DNA from: a virus
Strand: one strand, 5' to 3'
DNA: 22,494 nucleotides
IMG/VR virus record: IMGVR_UViG_3300006805_000183
Coordinates: 1-22,494 of that record
Shown: positions 1 through 6,157 of the stretch, piece by piece
Layout of the letters: every line of letters begins with the position of its first letter
Numbering within the stretch: the stretch's first letter is position 1
The notes under the pieces: generated by a model
The model's input: only the letters and a program-made list of their open reading frames with translations
Database searches by the model: none
What the model was told of the DNA's origin: nothing
Made by a program: the position numbers and the translations under genes

Positions 1-312
1 GCGGTGATGGGCGACCGGATTCGGTCGAGCGCGACGACCATCGCTCGCACGGAAACACAAGGCGCGGCTGTGGGCGGGCAACTTGAATCATTTCGCCAGG
101 CAGAGGTCGTACAGGGTGTCGAATGGATAGCGGCACTCGATTCCGCGACCCGCGACACCCACATCGCCGCGCACGGCCAGCGGCGGAAGTTGGGTGAGGA
201 TTTCACCGTCGGCGGGGCGTCAGGGCCAGGTCCTGGCCTGATGGGTGAGGCGTCCGAAGACGTGAACTGCCGATGCAATTTGCTTGCGATTCTCGACACG
301 GAGGAACTATGA
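1..312 (+). CDS. Minor head protein, Mu gpF-like, C-terminal part (5' end cut by window)
   Basis: This is the C-terminal ~103 residues of a capsid-associated minor head protein; the reading frame is open to the first base, so the true start is upstream. Visible signatures are an IARTE segment, a central D-x-R-D-x-H-x-AAHGQ segment and a terminal DVNCRCNLL motif. This order (I-A-R-T-E, then H-x-x-x-G, then a C-R-C end) is typical of the SPP1 gp7 / Mu gpF minor head family, which sits in the procapsid near the portal and is thought to act during DNA packaging or ejection. The position upstream of protease and capsid genes fits. The stop overlaps the next start by four bases (ATGA). A portal gene probably lies just upstream. 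Confidence 0.85.
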   Translation, partial: AVMGDRIRSSATTIARTETQGAAVGGQLESFRQAEVVQGVEWIAALDSATRDTHIAAHGQRRKLGEDFTVGGASGPGPGLMGEASEDVNCRCNLLAILDTEEL

Positions 313-503
313 CCACTCCTGCAGCCGAGACCGTGTGGGTGTGCATGACCGTGGAGGACGCTGCGCGCGAAGTCGTTAAGGCTAGTGACGATTGGCCGAA
401 GTTCCTGCCGATTCCCATACACAACGCGATCACGGAACTCCGCGCGGCGCTTTGCGCGGTTGACCATGGCATTCGTTGCACGACGCTGGAGGCTGCGCAT
501 TGA
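309..503 (+). CDS. Hypothetical small phage protein (64 aa)
   Basis: I do not recognise this protein. The start is set at the ATG overlapping the upstream stop (ATGA), not at an ATG 36 bases earlier inside the minor head gene. The product begins MTTPAAETVWVCMTVEDAAR and looks like a short soluble alpha/beta protein; the segment with VEDAAREVVKASDDW and the segment with AITELRAALCAV could be amphipathic helices. It has three cysteines without an obvious metal-binding spacing. It belongs to a chain of coupled small genes between the minor head gene and the capsid operon, so it is presumably co-expressed with virion genes. No function can be assigned. Confidence 0.6.
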   Translation: MTTPAAETVWVCMTVEDAAREVVKASDDWPKFLPIPIHNAITELRAALCAVDHGIRCTTLEAAH

Positions 504-533
504 CCGATCAGGCGCTGCCACCGAGCCGTCCGG
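500..533 (+). repeat. Start-region repeat, copy 1
   Basis: The first ~34 bases of this gene resemble those of the next gene at 709-742. Both share TGACCGATCAGGC, then CT, a diverged stretch of about eight bases, and AGCCGTCCG. Both encode TDQAL immediately after the start codon. Similarity stops after that. Confidence 0.6.
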
Positions 534-712
534 ACTACGTGACGTGTTCACCGACGCTCATCCCCGCGCGGCCGCTTGTGCCGCCCCAGGGCGCGCCGGA
601 AGAGGTCGTGCGGTCCCCTGATGCGCGCGGGCTTGTCGGTGTGGTGTGGGGCGTGTTGATCGGGGCTGGGGGAGTCATGATGGTACTCGCCGCGCTGGGA
701 GTGATTGGATGA
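500..712 (+). CDS. Small single-pass membrane protein, TTG start (70 aa)
   Basis: The likely start is TTG overlapping the upstream stop as TTGA, in the same geometry as the ATGA junctions around it; the only in-frame ATG lies 24 bases inside the previous gene. The N-terminal half is proline-rich and probably unstructured. The last ~27 residues (GLVGVVWGVLIGAGG onward) are strongly hydrophobic and form one predicted membrane helix, so the protein is probably tail-anchored. Its first six residues after initiation repeat those of the next gene (TDQAL). Function unknown; a holin-like or superinfection role cannot be excluded, but nothing specific supports it. Confidence 0.55.
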   Translation: MTDQALPPSRPDYVTCSPTLIPARPLVPPQGAPEEVVRSPDARGLVGVVWGVLIGAGGVMMVLAALGVIG

Positions 713-742
713 CCGATCAGGCACTCCGATCCAAGCCGTCCG
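709..742 (+). repeat. Start-region repeat, copy 2
   Basis: This is the partner of the repeat at 500-533. It matches in TGACCGATCAGGC and AGCCGTCCG, and both copies start exactly at a start codon overlapping an upstream stop. Confidence 0.6.
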
Positions 743-993
743 TTGCGCAGCCCATCGGCGACGTCAAGACGTTCCCGCCACGGGCGAACGGGCATGTCAA
801 GCGACCGGAGAGCCATGCAGATCAGAAGGATTGGCGTCCCACAGATTACCGAGAGGCAGAGCAACTGAGCGATGTTATGTATCTTGCCTTTGTGCTTGTC
901 GAAGCGTGTAAATTGATCGTCAAACTGATTGGCAAACGATGGCCAGGTATCGGCCAATTCCCGGTGAGAGACCACATTGGTGGACGCTATTGA
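709..993 (+). CDS. Hypothetical protein starting MTDQAL (94 aa)
   Basis: The start ATG overlaps the upstream stop (ATGA). The product starts MTDQALRSKPSVAQP, closely resembling the start of the preceding gene, then has a polar basic stretch and a hydrophobic segment around residues 53-70 (VMYLAFVLVEACKLIVKLIG) that may be a membrane-associated helix. The C-terminus is basic. No domain is recognised. The shared N-terminal segment with its neighbour suggests partial duplication, or reuse of a translation-initiation segment. Confidence 0.55.
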   Translation: MTDQALRSKPSVAQPIGDVKTFPPRANGHVKRPESHADQKDWRPTDYREAEQLSDVMYLAFVLVEACKLIVKLIGKRWPGIGQFPVRDHIGGRY

Positions 994-1005
994 CCGCGTA
1001 GGGGG

Positions 1006-1473
1006 ATGATGATGGCGAAGCCCGAATCCAAGGATGCCAAGCCCGGCGCGGTCCAGGTCGAGACGGCCCGCCGCTTGCTCCGGGCGCATGGCGTGGACGA
1101 TGCCGCATTCACCAAGGCCACGAAGACGGCGAAACAGAAGCTCGACATCCCGGCGGACGCCGATGCTGCGGAAGCGTGGCTGCTCGGCAGCATCCCGCAA
1201 CTGCGCCGCTGGTGGGGTGGACGCTGCCTGACGTGCGCGCATTGGAGCGACTGGCCGGCTGATGGTCTCGCGGGGACGTGCCGCGAACTGACGGCGTCAA
1301 AGGACGGCATCTACGTCGTTGGCACGGATGGCACGCCTGAAGCGTCAACGCTGCCAACGTTCGGCTGCATCCTGTGGGCCGAACTGCCGGAGGATGACGC
1401 CACGCTGCGGGCGCGAACTGAACTGGCGATGGCGCTCGGCTTGCTGCCGACGATGCCGGAGGATGATGCATGA
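1006..1473 (+). CDS. Four-cysteine putative metal-binding phage protein (155 aa)
   Basis: The first of three consecutive ATG codons is used; a purine-rich GGGGG sits directly before it, so the second or third ATG could equally be the real start. The N-terminal half is helical and charged. The C-terminal half carries a cysteine set at residues 74, 77, 92 and 121 (RCLTCAHW ... GTCREL ... FGCILW). This CxxC...C...C layout with aromatic neighbours resembles small zinc- or iron-binding proteins common in phage genomes. The metal and the partner are unknown. The stop overlaps the next ATG. It may be an assembly or host-modifying accessory protein, but only metal binding is suggested by sequence. 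Confidence 0.7.
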   Translation: MMMAKPESKDAKPGAVQVETARRLLRAHGVDDAAFTKATKTAKQKLDIPADADAAEAWLLGSIPQLRRWWGGRCLTCAHWSDWPADGLAGTCRELTASKDGIYVVGTDGTPEASTLPTFGCILWAELPEDDATLRARTELAMALGLLPTMPEDDA

Positions 1474-1703
1474 CTCGTCGCGCCCTGCTTGCCGTGGCCC
1501 TCTCGCTCATCCTGTGGCCCGCTGACGCATCGGCGGACGAACGCGGCACGCGACGCCAGCAACACGCCGACCGCCGCTGTGCGTTGATCGGGCGAAGTTA
1601 CGAGCGGCGCGGTTTGACGGCGAAGGAGCGAGCGCGGTTGGATCGGTACGGGTGCATCTGCGTGGACGGCCAGTGGGTGAGCGGGAAGGTGTACCAGGCG
1701 TGA
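1470..1703 (+). CDS. Small secreted cysteine-containing protein (77 aa)
   Basis: The ATG overlaps the upstream stop (ATGA). Residues 1-22 form a textbook Sec signal peptide: positive MTRR, a hydrophobic core (ALLAVALSLILW) and an A-x-A-like cleavage site near ADASA/DERG. The mature part is ~55 residues, strongly basic and Arg-rich, with cysteines at positions 37, 62 and 64, so disulfide formation outside the cytoplasm is possible. No family is recognised. A secreted peptide encoded next to phage structural genes could act at the envelope during lysis or superinfection exclusion; this is inference only. Confidence 0.6.
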   Translation: MTRRALLAVALSLILWPADASADERGTRRQQHADRRCALIGRSYERRGLTAKERARLDRYGCICVDGQWVSGKVYQA

Positions 1704-1939
1704 GGCCCCTGACGCCCCGGCAAGCCGCGATCCTCAACGCGAAGTGTCATGACGGCTTGACGCACAAGGAGGTCGCCGCCCGGTTCGGCATTGCCTACTC
1801 GACGGCGAAGAGCACGATGGCGATTATCTACCGAAACCTCGGTGTCCGAAACGGCGCGCAAGCGTGCTCCACGATGCGGAAGCACGAGCATGACCGCGCG
1901 TGCGCGGATGCCGCGATCCTGCGGCCGGAGGCGGTCTAG
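1700..1939 (+). CDS. LuxR/GerE-type HTH-only protein (79 aa), GTG start
   Basis: Residues 3-60 form a LuxR-type DNA-binding domain: LTPRQAAIL, then GLTHKEVAARFGIAYSTAKSTM as the helix-turn-helix core, then IYRNLGVRNGAQAC. The start is GTG overlapping the upstream stop (GTGA); the earlier in-frame ATG lies inside the previous gene and adds residues outside the domain. There is no receiver or ligand-binding domain, so it resembles the minimal GerE class or small phage regulators. It lies immediately upstream of a sigma70-like promoter and the structured leader at 1995-2065, so it could control that promoter and possibly the sister leader at 9047. The link is inferred from position. Confidence 0.85.
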   Translation: MRPLTPRQAAILNAKCHDGLTHKEVAARFGIAYSTAKSTMAIIYRNLGVRNGAQACSTMRKHEHDRACADAAILRPEAV

Positions 1940-1948
1940 GGCGCATCG

Positions 1949-1977
1949 TTGACGTAACCACGTTTCGCCCGTAAACT
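1949..1977 (+). promoter_or_regulatory. Sigma70-type promoter ahead of the head operon
   Basis: TTGACG at 1949-1954 and TAAACT at 1972-1977 are separated by exactly 17 bases, close to the bacterial sigma70 consensus. The box lies in the 149-base gap between the HTH gene and the prohead protease gene. A transcript would start near 1984 and run directly into element A. Confidence 0.7.
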
Positions 1978-1994
1978 GACCACAACTGAATCAT

Positions 1995-2065
1995 GGTGAC
2001 TGAGAAGCCGCCAGAGAATCTCGGGTGACGCACGCGCCGCCGGAGACCTCTGGCGGTTTTTCGTT
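1995..2065 (+). promoter_or_regulatory. Structured leader element A (repeated at 9047-9118)
   Basis: The order of conserved blocks is GGTGACTG-N2-AAGCCGCCAGAGA-N6-GGTGACG-N6-CCGCCGGAG-N2-CTCTGGCGG followed by TTTTT and CGTT. A second copy at 9047-9118 has the same blocks at the same distances, with differences concentrated in the spacers (about 57 of 72 aligned columns identical by hand). Within the element GGTGAC-N7-CCGCC occurs twice, 29 bases apart. The 3' strand CTCTGGCGG can pair with either the first copy (CCGCCAGAG, 9 bp) or the second (CCGCCGGAG, one wobble), so two hairpins compete ahead of the T tract. It probably acts as an attenuator, antitermination site or protein-binding leader for the head operon. 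Confidence 0.7.
2037..2061 (+). terminator. Terminator-like hairpin in leader A
   Basis: CCGCCGG (2037-2043) pairs with CTGGCGG (2050-2056) with one G-T wobble and a six-base loop, followed by five T. The form matches an intrinsic terminator, but it sits between a promoter and the gene that promoter should express, which suggests conditional read-through. Confidence 0.55.
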
Positions 2066-2085
2066 GCATCCGTTGAGGAGCAACG
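2062..2085 (+). promoter_or_regulatory. Hairpin over the ribosome binding site of the prohead protease gene
   Basis: CGTTGC (2062-2067) is complementary to GCAACG (2080-2085), enclosing most of the Shine-Dalgarno GAGGAG at 2075-2080; the ATG follows at 2089. Folding would partly hide the ribosome binding site. This is not seen in leader B. Confidence 0.45.
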
Positions 2086-2088
2086 CGC

Positions 2089-3072
2089 ATGCCGCAATTC
2101 CTGAGAGCCTACGCCGAACGGGCCGCCGAGAGTAAGCCGGGCGACGTGATGCGATTCGTCGCCTCGACCGAGAATGTCGCCCGTGACGGCATGGTGATCC
2201 CAGCCGATGCGTGGCAGCTCGACAACTTCCGTAAGTCGCCGGTCTTCCTGTGGGCGCATGATTATTTTTCACGCCCACCCATCGGCCGCGTGACCAACGT
2301 CGAAGTCAAAGACGATCAACTCCTGGCCGATGTCGAGTTCGATCAGGATGACGAGTTCGCGCGGCAGGTGGAATCGAAGTACCGCAAGGGCATCCTGTCC
2401 GCCGTTTCGGTGGGCTGGGACACGCTCAGTTACGAGCCACCCAACGGCCCGAACGTCGCGCCCCGCGTGACCAAAGCCGACCTGCTCGACATCTCCGCCG
2501 TGCCGGTGCCGTCCGATCCGGACGCACTCAAACAGCGCGGCAAGCGGGCGATGGCGGCGCTCGGGCATGAACTGCTCGCGCTGGCCGACGAAGAGATTCC
2601 CGACACCAATCCCAAGACTCCAGACCCCGATCCCGAACCGCCGACCGCGAGGGCGTCCTGGCCGGAGACCGCCGCATCCATGGTGCGTCTGTTCCGGCCG
2701 TACGTCCAAGGACCGGACGACGAACGGGTAACGGCGTACCGGCGGCTCGCTCGCGAGTACGCCCGGCACGGCAAGACGCCGCCGGAGGTCCTGACCGTCG
2801 CCGAGGTGGACGCGCTGTCGATCGACGACATCCGCGGTCTATTCCTCGAGGGCGAACCGGACCTGCTGGCGGACACCTTCGCCGCGATGGAGACGCGAGC
2901 GGGCGCCGTGCTGAGCACGCGGAATCAGGAGGACTTGCAACGCGCGTCCGACCTGATCCTCGGGGTGCTGGCGCGGGCCAAGAAAGAGGCGGAGCAAACG
3001 GACGACGAACGGGCGGCGGAGGCTGAACTGCGGAAACTGCGCGCCATCTTCACCGGAGACCAAACCGAATGA
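2089..3072 (+). CDS. HK97-family prohead protease (327 aa) with extended C-terminal region
   Basis: Residues ~18-150 match the caudovirus prohead protease family (S78/U35). FLWAHDY holds the probable catalytic His57, GILSAVSVGW the probable catalytic Ser107, and DISAVPVPSDPDA is the conserved strand and proline motif after the core. The enzyme cleaves the capsid scaffold or delta domain inside the procapsid and then degrades itself. A proline- and aspartate-rich linker at ~170-188 leads to a ~140-residue charged, helical C-terminal region, longer than in compact proteases of this family, that may serve a scaffold-like role. The start is supported by GAGGAG eight bases upstream. It overlaps the capsid gene by ATGA. 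The active-site residues are my alignment by eye. Confidence 0.93.
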   Translation: MPQFLRAYAERAAESKPGDVMRFVASTENVARDGMVIPADAWQLDNFRKSPVFLWAHDYFSRPPIGRVTNVEVKDDQLLADVEFDQDDEFARQVESKYRKGILSAVSVGWDTLSYEPPNGPNVAPRVTKADLLDISAVPVPSDPDALKQRGKRAMAALGHELLALADEEIPDTNPKTPDPDPEPPTARASWPETAASMVRLFRPYVQGPDDERVTAYRRLAREYARHGKTPPEVLTVAEVDALSIDDIRGLFLEGEPDLLADTFAAMETRAGAVLSTRNQEDLQRASDLILGVLARAKKEAEQTDDERAAEAELRKLRAIFTGDQTE

Positions 3073-4562
3073 GCACCATGCAGGAGTTGATCCAGGACAT
3101 TGCCGATCGCCAGAAGGCGATGGCCGACCAGATCGCTGACGTGCCGAACGAGGAGAAGATCCGTGCGCTGATTGCGGCGGAGCTGCCGAACCTCGCCACC
3201 GATGAGGCGTTCGTGCGCAAGATGCGGTTCGGCACGTCCGACCCCGATCTGCGCGGAACCAAGTTCGCTCGCTACGGCTACACCATCGCCGACATCGAGT
3301 TCCTCTACGAGTTGCAGGAGACGCTCAAGGGCCAGCGGCGCGTCAGCGGCGGCACCTATCAGGGACCGAGCGCCGAGCTCACCCGCGCCTTCACCGACCT
3401 GTCCGAGGCGACCTACCTCTCCGAGGATGAGGTCAAGCGGATCGACCGGCAGGCGCTGGACGATCTCTACCCGCGCATCCCCAAGAGCATGCTGTCGCGC
3501 GGCATGACTCGCGACCGCTGGGTCGATGCCCAGGCCCGCGCGATGGACACCGCGGAATCCGGCTACGGCTCGCAACTCATCGGCGCGCAGTACGTCGCCG
3601 ACTTGTGGGAAGTCGCCCGGCAGGACAGCCGCGTCTTCGGCCTGATCGATACGTTCGAGATGACGGCCCCGACCGCGTACCTCCCGGTCGAAGTGGACTT
3701 CCCCGAGCTCCTCTGGGTGTCGGAATCCACGGCGAACAACTCGAGCAACTACACCACGGTCAAGACGGGCAGCCAGCGCGTGCAGGTGGACGCCAAGAAG
3801 TTCGTCATGCACCAGATGTGGTCCGGCGAGATGGAGGAGGATTCCATCATTCCGTTCGTGTCATTCCTGCGCACCCAGGCGGCGAAGTCGCTGGCGTTCT
3901 ACTCCGACAGCCTCGTCATCAACGGTGACACCACGAACGCCGGCACGGGCAACATCAACCTCGATGATGCCGACCCGGCCGACACCAAGCACTACCTCGC
4001 GTTCGACGGCATCCGGCACGCGGCGCTGGTGGACAACTCCGGCAACGCCGCCGATGTGGCCGGCGCGATCACGCTCAACGTGCTTCGCGATCAGCGCGGG
4101 CTCATGCTCGACGACACCCGCAAGGTCGATTGGGGCCACCCGAATGACTCCAACGACCTCGTCTACGTCGCCGACGTGCAGACCGCCGACCGGATCGCGC
4201 TGCTTGACGAGGTGATCGCCGCGAAGCAGATGCAGGGCGCGAGCGCGAACCTGCTCAACGGCCAGGTCGCGTCGATCCTCGGACATCCGGTCATTTCCAG
4301 CATGGCGGTCAGCAAGACCGAGGCGGACGGCAAGGTCAGCACGACCGCGAACCAGAACGTCAAGGGCCAGGTCGTGACCTTCAACCGGCGCGGCTACAAG
4401 GTCGGTTGGCGGCGGCGCGTCAAGGTCGAGACCGAGCGCCTCCCGGCGACGGATCAGACCCGCATCGTCTACTCCCTGCGGATGGGCTTCGGGCGGTTCA
4501 CGCCAACCGGCGCGGCATCCGGGATCGAGAGCGCGGCGGTCGCCTACGACATCAGCCTGTAA
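3069..4562 (+). CDS. Major capsid protein, HK97 fold (497 aa)
   Basis: This is the main shell subunit. Residues 1-~130 are charged and helical, as expected for the cleaved delta (scaffold) domain. The mature part begins around the GYGSQLIG segment near residue 165, followed by AQYVADLWEVARQDS, a region with YLPVEVDFPELLWVSE, a long spine-helix-like stretch (VSFLRTQAAKSLAFYSDSLV) and a C-terminal part rich in conserved P-domain-like motifs (ILGHPVISS, FNRRGYKVGWRRRV). Length and order agree with HK97-type capsids that carry a delta domain. ATGA overlap with the protease gene suggests coupled translation. Hexamers and pentamers of this protein would be decorated by the small beta-rich proteins encoded next. 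Confidence 0.95.
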   Translation: MSTMQELIQDIADRQKAMADQIADVPNEEKIRALIAAELPNLATDEAFVRKMRFGTSDPDLRGTKFARYGYTIADIEFLYELQETLKGQRRVSGGTYQGPSAELTRAFTDLSEATYLSEDEVKRIDRQALDDLYPRIPKSMLSRGMTRDRWVDAQARAMDTAESGYGSQLIGAQYVADLWEVARQDSRVFGLIDTFEMTAPTAYLPVEVDFPELLWVSESTANNSSNYTTVKTGSQRVQVDAKKFVMHQMWSGEMEEDSIIPFVSFLRTQAAKSLAFYSDSLVINGDTTNAGTGNINLDDADPADTKHYLAFDGIRHAALVDNSGNAADVAGAITLNVLRDQRGLMLDDTRKVDWGHPNDSNDLVYVADVQTADRIALLDEVIAAKQMQGASANLLNGQVASILGHPVISSMAVSKTEADGKVSTTANQNVKGQVVTFNRRGYKVGWRRRVKVETERLPATDQTRIVYSLRMGFGRFTPTGAASGIESAAVAYDISL

Positions 4563-4576
4563 CCACGGATTCGGGT

Positions 4577-4610
4577 AGGGGGCGAGTTTTCGCACAGGAA
4601 TTCGCCCCCT
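4577..4610 (+). promoter_or_regulatory. Strong hairpin between capsid and next virion gene
   Basis: AGGGGGCGA (4577-4585) is perfectly complementary to TCGCCCCCT (4602-4610), and the stem can extend inward through a G-T pair and two A-T pairs. No T tract follows, so it is more likely an mRNA stability or partial termination element that sets the excess of capsid transcript over downstream genes. Confidence 0.6.
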
Positions 4611-4636
4611 CCTCCGCCCATTGAAGGGATAAGCCA

Positions 4637-5062
4637 GTGGCGCACATCACTCCAGACATCAGCAAGGGGCAGTTGCTCCGCTACGACTTCGGCCAGGACG
4701 CGGTCGCCGCATCACAGACCAACGTTCAACTCCCGGTCACGGTCGGGGAAGCCTCGCAGGCCGTGGACGGCTACGAGATCCCCTGGGACTACGACATCGT
4801 CGGCGTGGCGTTCACCTTGAGCGCGGCTGGGTCCGCCGGGGTCTTCACCATCGGCGCGACGGTGGACGGCACCGAGGACGCGGACACGACGCTGACCGTG
4901 GGGACGGCGGCCGCGAACTACAAGCGCATTCCGCGCGGGGCGGCCCGTGGCGCGGCGGGGTCGCAACTCGGCTGTGAGATCACCACGGACGGCTCCTGGG
5001 ACGGAACGACAGCGGACCTCACCGCGTCGGTTTACATCATCGCCTACCTGGACGGGGTGTAA
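4637..5062 (+). CDS. Probable capsid decoration or head fibre protein (141 aa)
   Basis: The start is GTG, preceded by AAGGGA at a suitable distance. The protein begins MAHITPDISKGQLLRYDFGQ and is almost entirely short alternating beta segments rich in Thr, Ala and Gly (VGVAFTLSAAGSAGVFTIGA), typical of an immunoglobulin- or jelly-roll-like virion surface protein. Position directly after the capsid gene is where decoration or stabilising proteins are usually encoded. No named family is recognised with certainty. Confidence 0.65.
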   Translation: MAHITPDISKGQLLRYDFGQDAVAASQTNVQLPVTVGEASQAVDGYEIPWDYDIVGVAFTLSAAGSAGVFTIGATVDGTEDADTTLTVGTAAANYKRIPRGAARGAAGSQLGCEITTDGSWDGTTADLTASVYIIAYLDGV

Positions 5063-5064
5063 CG

Positions 5065-5544
5065 ATGGCACAGTACATCGGCCCAGAGCGGCAAAAGAAC
5101 GACGCCCCCTCCTTCTCGAAGTTCGAGCTCCTGACCGGCGCCACCGATACGTGGACGGCGGAAGACAGCAACACCACGTTCGCGCTCTCGCGGGCGACGG
5201 GCATCGACATCACCCTGCCGACGATCACCGCTGACAACGTCGGGGCGCGGCTCCGTGCCCGCATCGTCACCACCACCACCGACGCCTACACCTTCACCGC
5301 GGCGGCGACGCAACTGTTGCTCGGGACGATCGAAATGGTCGATACCGACACCTCCAACGCCACGATCACCTATGCGCCGGACGGCTCCGACGACCTGATC
5401 GTCACGCTCAACGGCACCACGACCGGCGGGCTCGTGAGTTCGTGGGTCGAGTTCGAGGCGATCTACCGGACCAGCACGCTCTTCGGCTGGTGGGTCAACG
5501 GCATCTCTCGCCACAGCGGCGACGTCGCCACCCCGTTCAGCTAG
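5065..5544 (+). CDS. Beta-rich virion protein (159 aa)
   Basis: It starts two bases after the preceding stop. The N-terminal segment MAQYIGPERQKNDAP is followed by a beta-sandwich-like body with motifs such as DITLPTITADNVGARLRARI and DAYTFTAAATQ, which recall the small jelly-roll domains of head or tail decoration proteins that read as X-TLP-x-A...G. There is no signal peptide or membrane segment. Located in the run of capsid-associated genes, it is most likely a second decoration or head-fibre component. The exact role is not visible. Confidence 0.6.
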   Translation: MAQYIGPERQKNDAPSFSKFELLTGATDTWTAEDSNTTFALSRATGIDITLPTITADNVGARLRARIVTTTTDAYTFTAAATQLLLGTIEMVDTDTSNATITYAPDGSDDLIVTLNGTTTGGLVSSWVEFEAIYRTSTLFGWWVNGISRHSGDVATPFS

Positions 5545-5553
5545 GAGGCGACC

Positions 5554-5817
5554 ATGCCCAAGTACACCTTCACGCAGACCTATCGCAGCAGCTACGGCGC
5601 GGGCGCGAAGGGTGAAACCGTTGACCTGTCGGCACAACAGGCGGCGGATATCAACCGCGACGCGCCGGGCACGCTGGAGCCGGCCGAGACGCCGGAGACG
5701 CGCGCCGTGGACGCGCCACCGGCTGACCGCATGGTCAAGCAGGCACGCACGCGCGGCGACCGGGGCAACGAGCAGCCGATCGACAAGGCCACGTACAAGG
5801 CGGTGAAGGATCGATGA
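5554..5817 (+). CDS. Small phage virion-region protein (87 aa)
   Basis: A strong Shine-Dalgarno AGGAGG lies just before the ATG. Residues 1-40 (MPKYTFTQTYRSSYGAGAKG, then an AQQAADINRDAPGTLE segment) resemble the short conserved head-region proteins found in many siphoviruses, with a beta N-terminus and an AxxINxDxPG-like turn. The rest is polar; residues 72-87 (EQPIDKATYKAVKDR) look like a short basic helix. Probably structural or assembly-related; no confident family. Confidence 0.6.
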   Translation: MPKYTFTQTYRSSYGAGAKGETVDLSAQQAADINRDAPGTLEPAETPETRAVDAPPADRMVKQARTRGDRGNEQPIDKATYKAVKDR

Positions 5818-6089
5818 GCCGGCCCCGCAACCTCGAAAAAGACGAGAGTGTCGAGATCGCGGCGACATCCACGGAGATTCTCGCCGCGAATCCGGACCGC
5901 ACCGGCTGGTTGATCCACAACACGGGAAGCCAGTCGGTCTATATCAAGCAGGGTGGCGCGGCTGCAGAAACAACGCATCACGAACTTGCTGTTGACGCTG
6001 TCCTGCGGGGCAGTCACGGTGAGGCCATTTATGGCATCGTCGCCAGTAGTACCGGCGAAGTCTGGGTGACGGCGGAAGGGGATGCCTGA
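5814..6089 (+). CDS. Small beta-rich virion protein (91 aa)
   Basis: The ATG overlaps the previous stop (ATGA). The sequence EIAATSTEILAANPDRTGWL, then IHNTGSQSVYIKQGG and EVWVTAEGDA, looks like a single beta-sandwich domain. Phages encode such domains as accessory capsid or fibre proteins; the pattern in which a residue follows R-x-G-W-L-I-x-N-x-G is frequent in these. It ends in TGATG, so the following tiny reading frame is tightly coupled. Confidence 0.6.
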   Translation: MSRPRNLEKDESVEIAATSTEILAANPDRTGWLIHNTGSQSVYIKQGGAAAETTHHELAVDAVLRGSHGEAIYGIVASSTGEVWVTAEGDA

Positions 6090-6157
6090 TGCGATCGCTT
6101 GACAGGCTCGCGAGCGGGTCGGACGCGGCGATCAGCGCGATCGCGGAGGCGCGGTGA
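6089..6157 (+). CDS. Tiny coupled reading frame (22 aa)
   Basis: The ATG overlaps the upstream stop as TGATG and the stop overlaps the next ATG in the same way. It encodes MRSLDRLASGSDAAISAIAE followed by AR. It is short and amphipathic-helix-like. Precise overlaps at both ends are a reason to list it. It may be a real micro-protein or a bridge that carries ribosomes to the next gene. Confidence 0.4.
   Translation: MRSLDRLASGSDAAISAIAEAR

Noticed and set aside
535-1242. 235-residue minus-strand open frame
   Set aside because: It crosses three coupled plus-strand genes and has no recognisable motif or good ribosome binding site.
1998-2010. CTGAGA-like string in leader A as part of a TPP riboswitch
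   Set aside because: The other TPP motifs are absent, and copy B does not keep the string.
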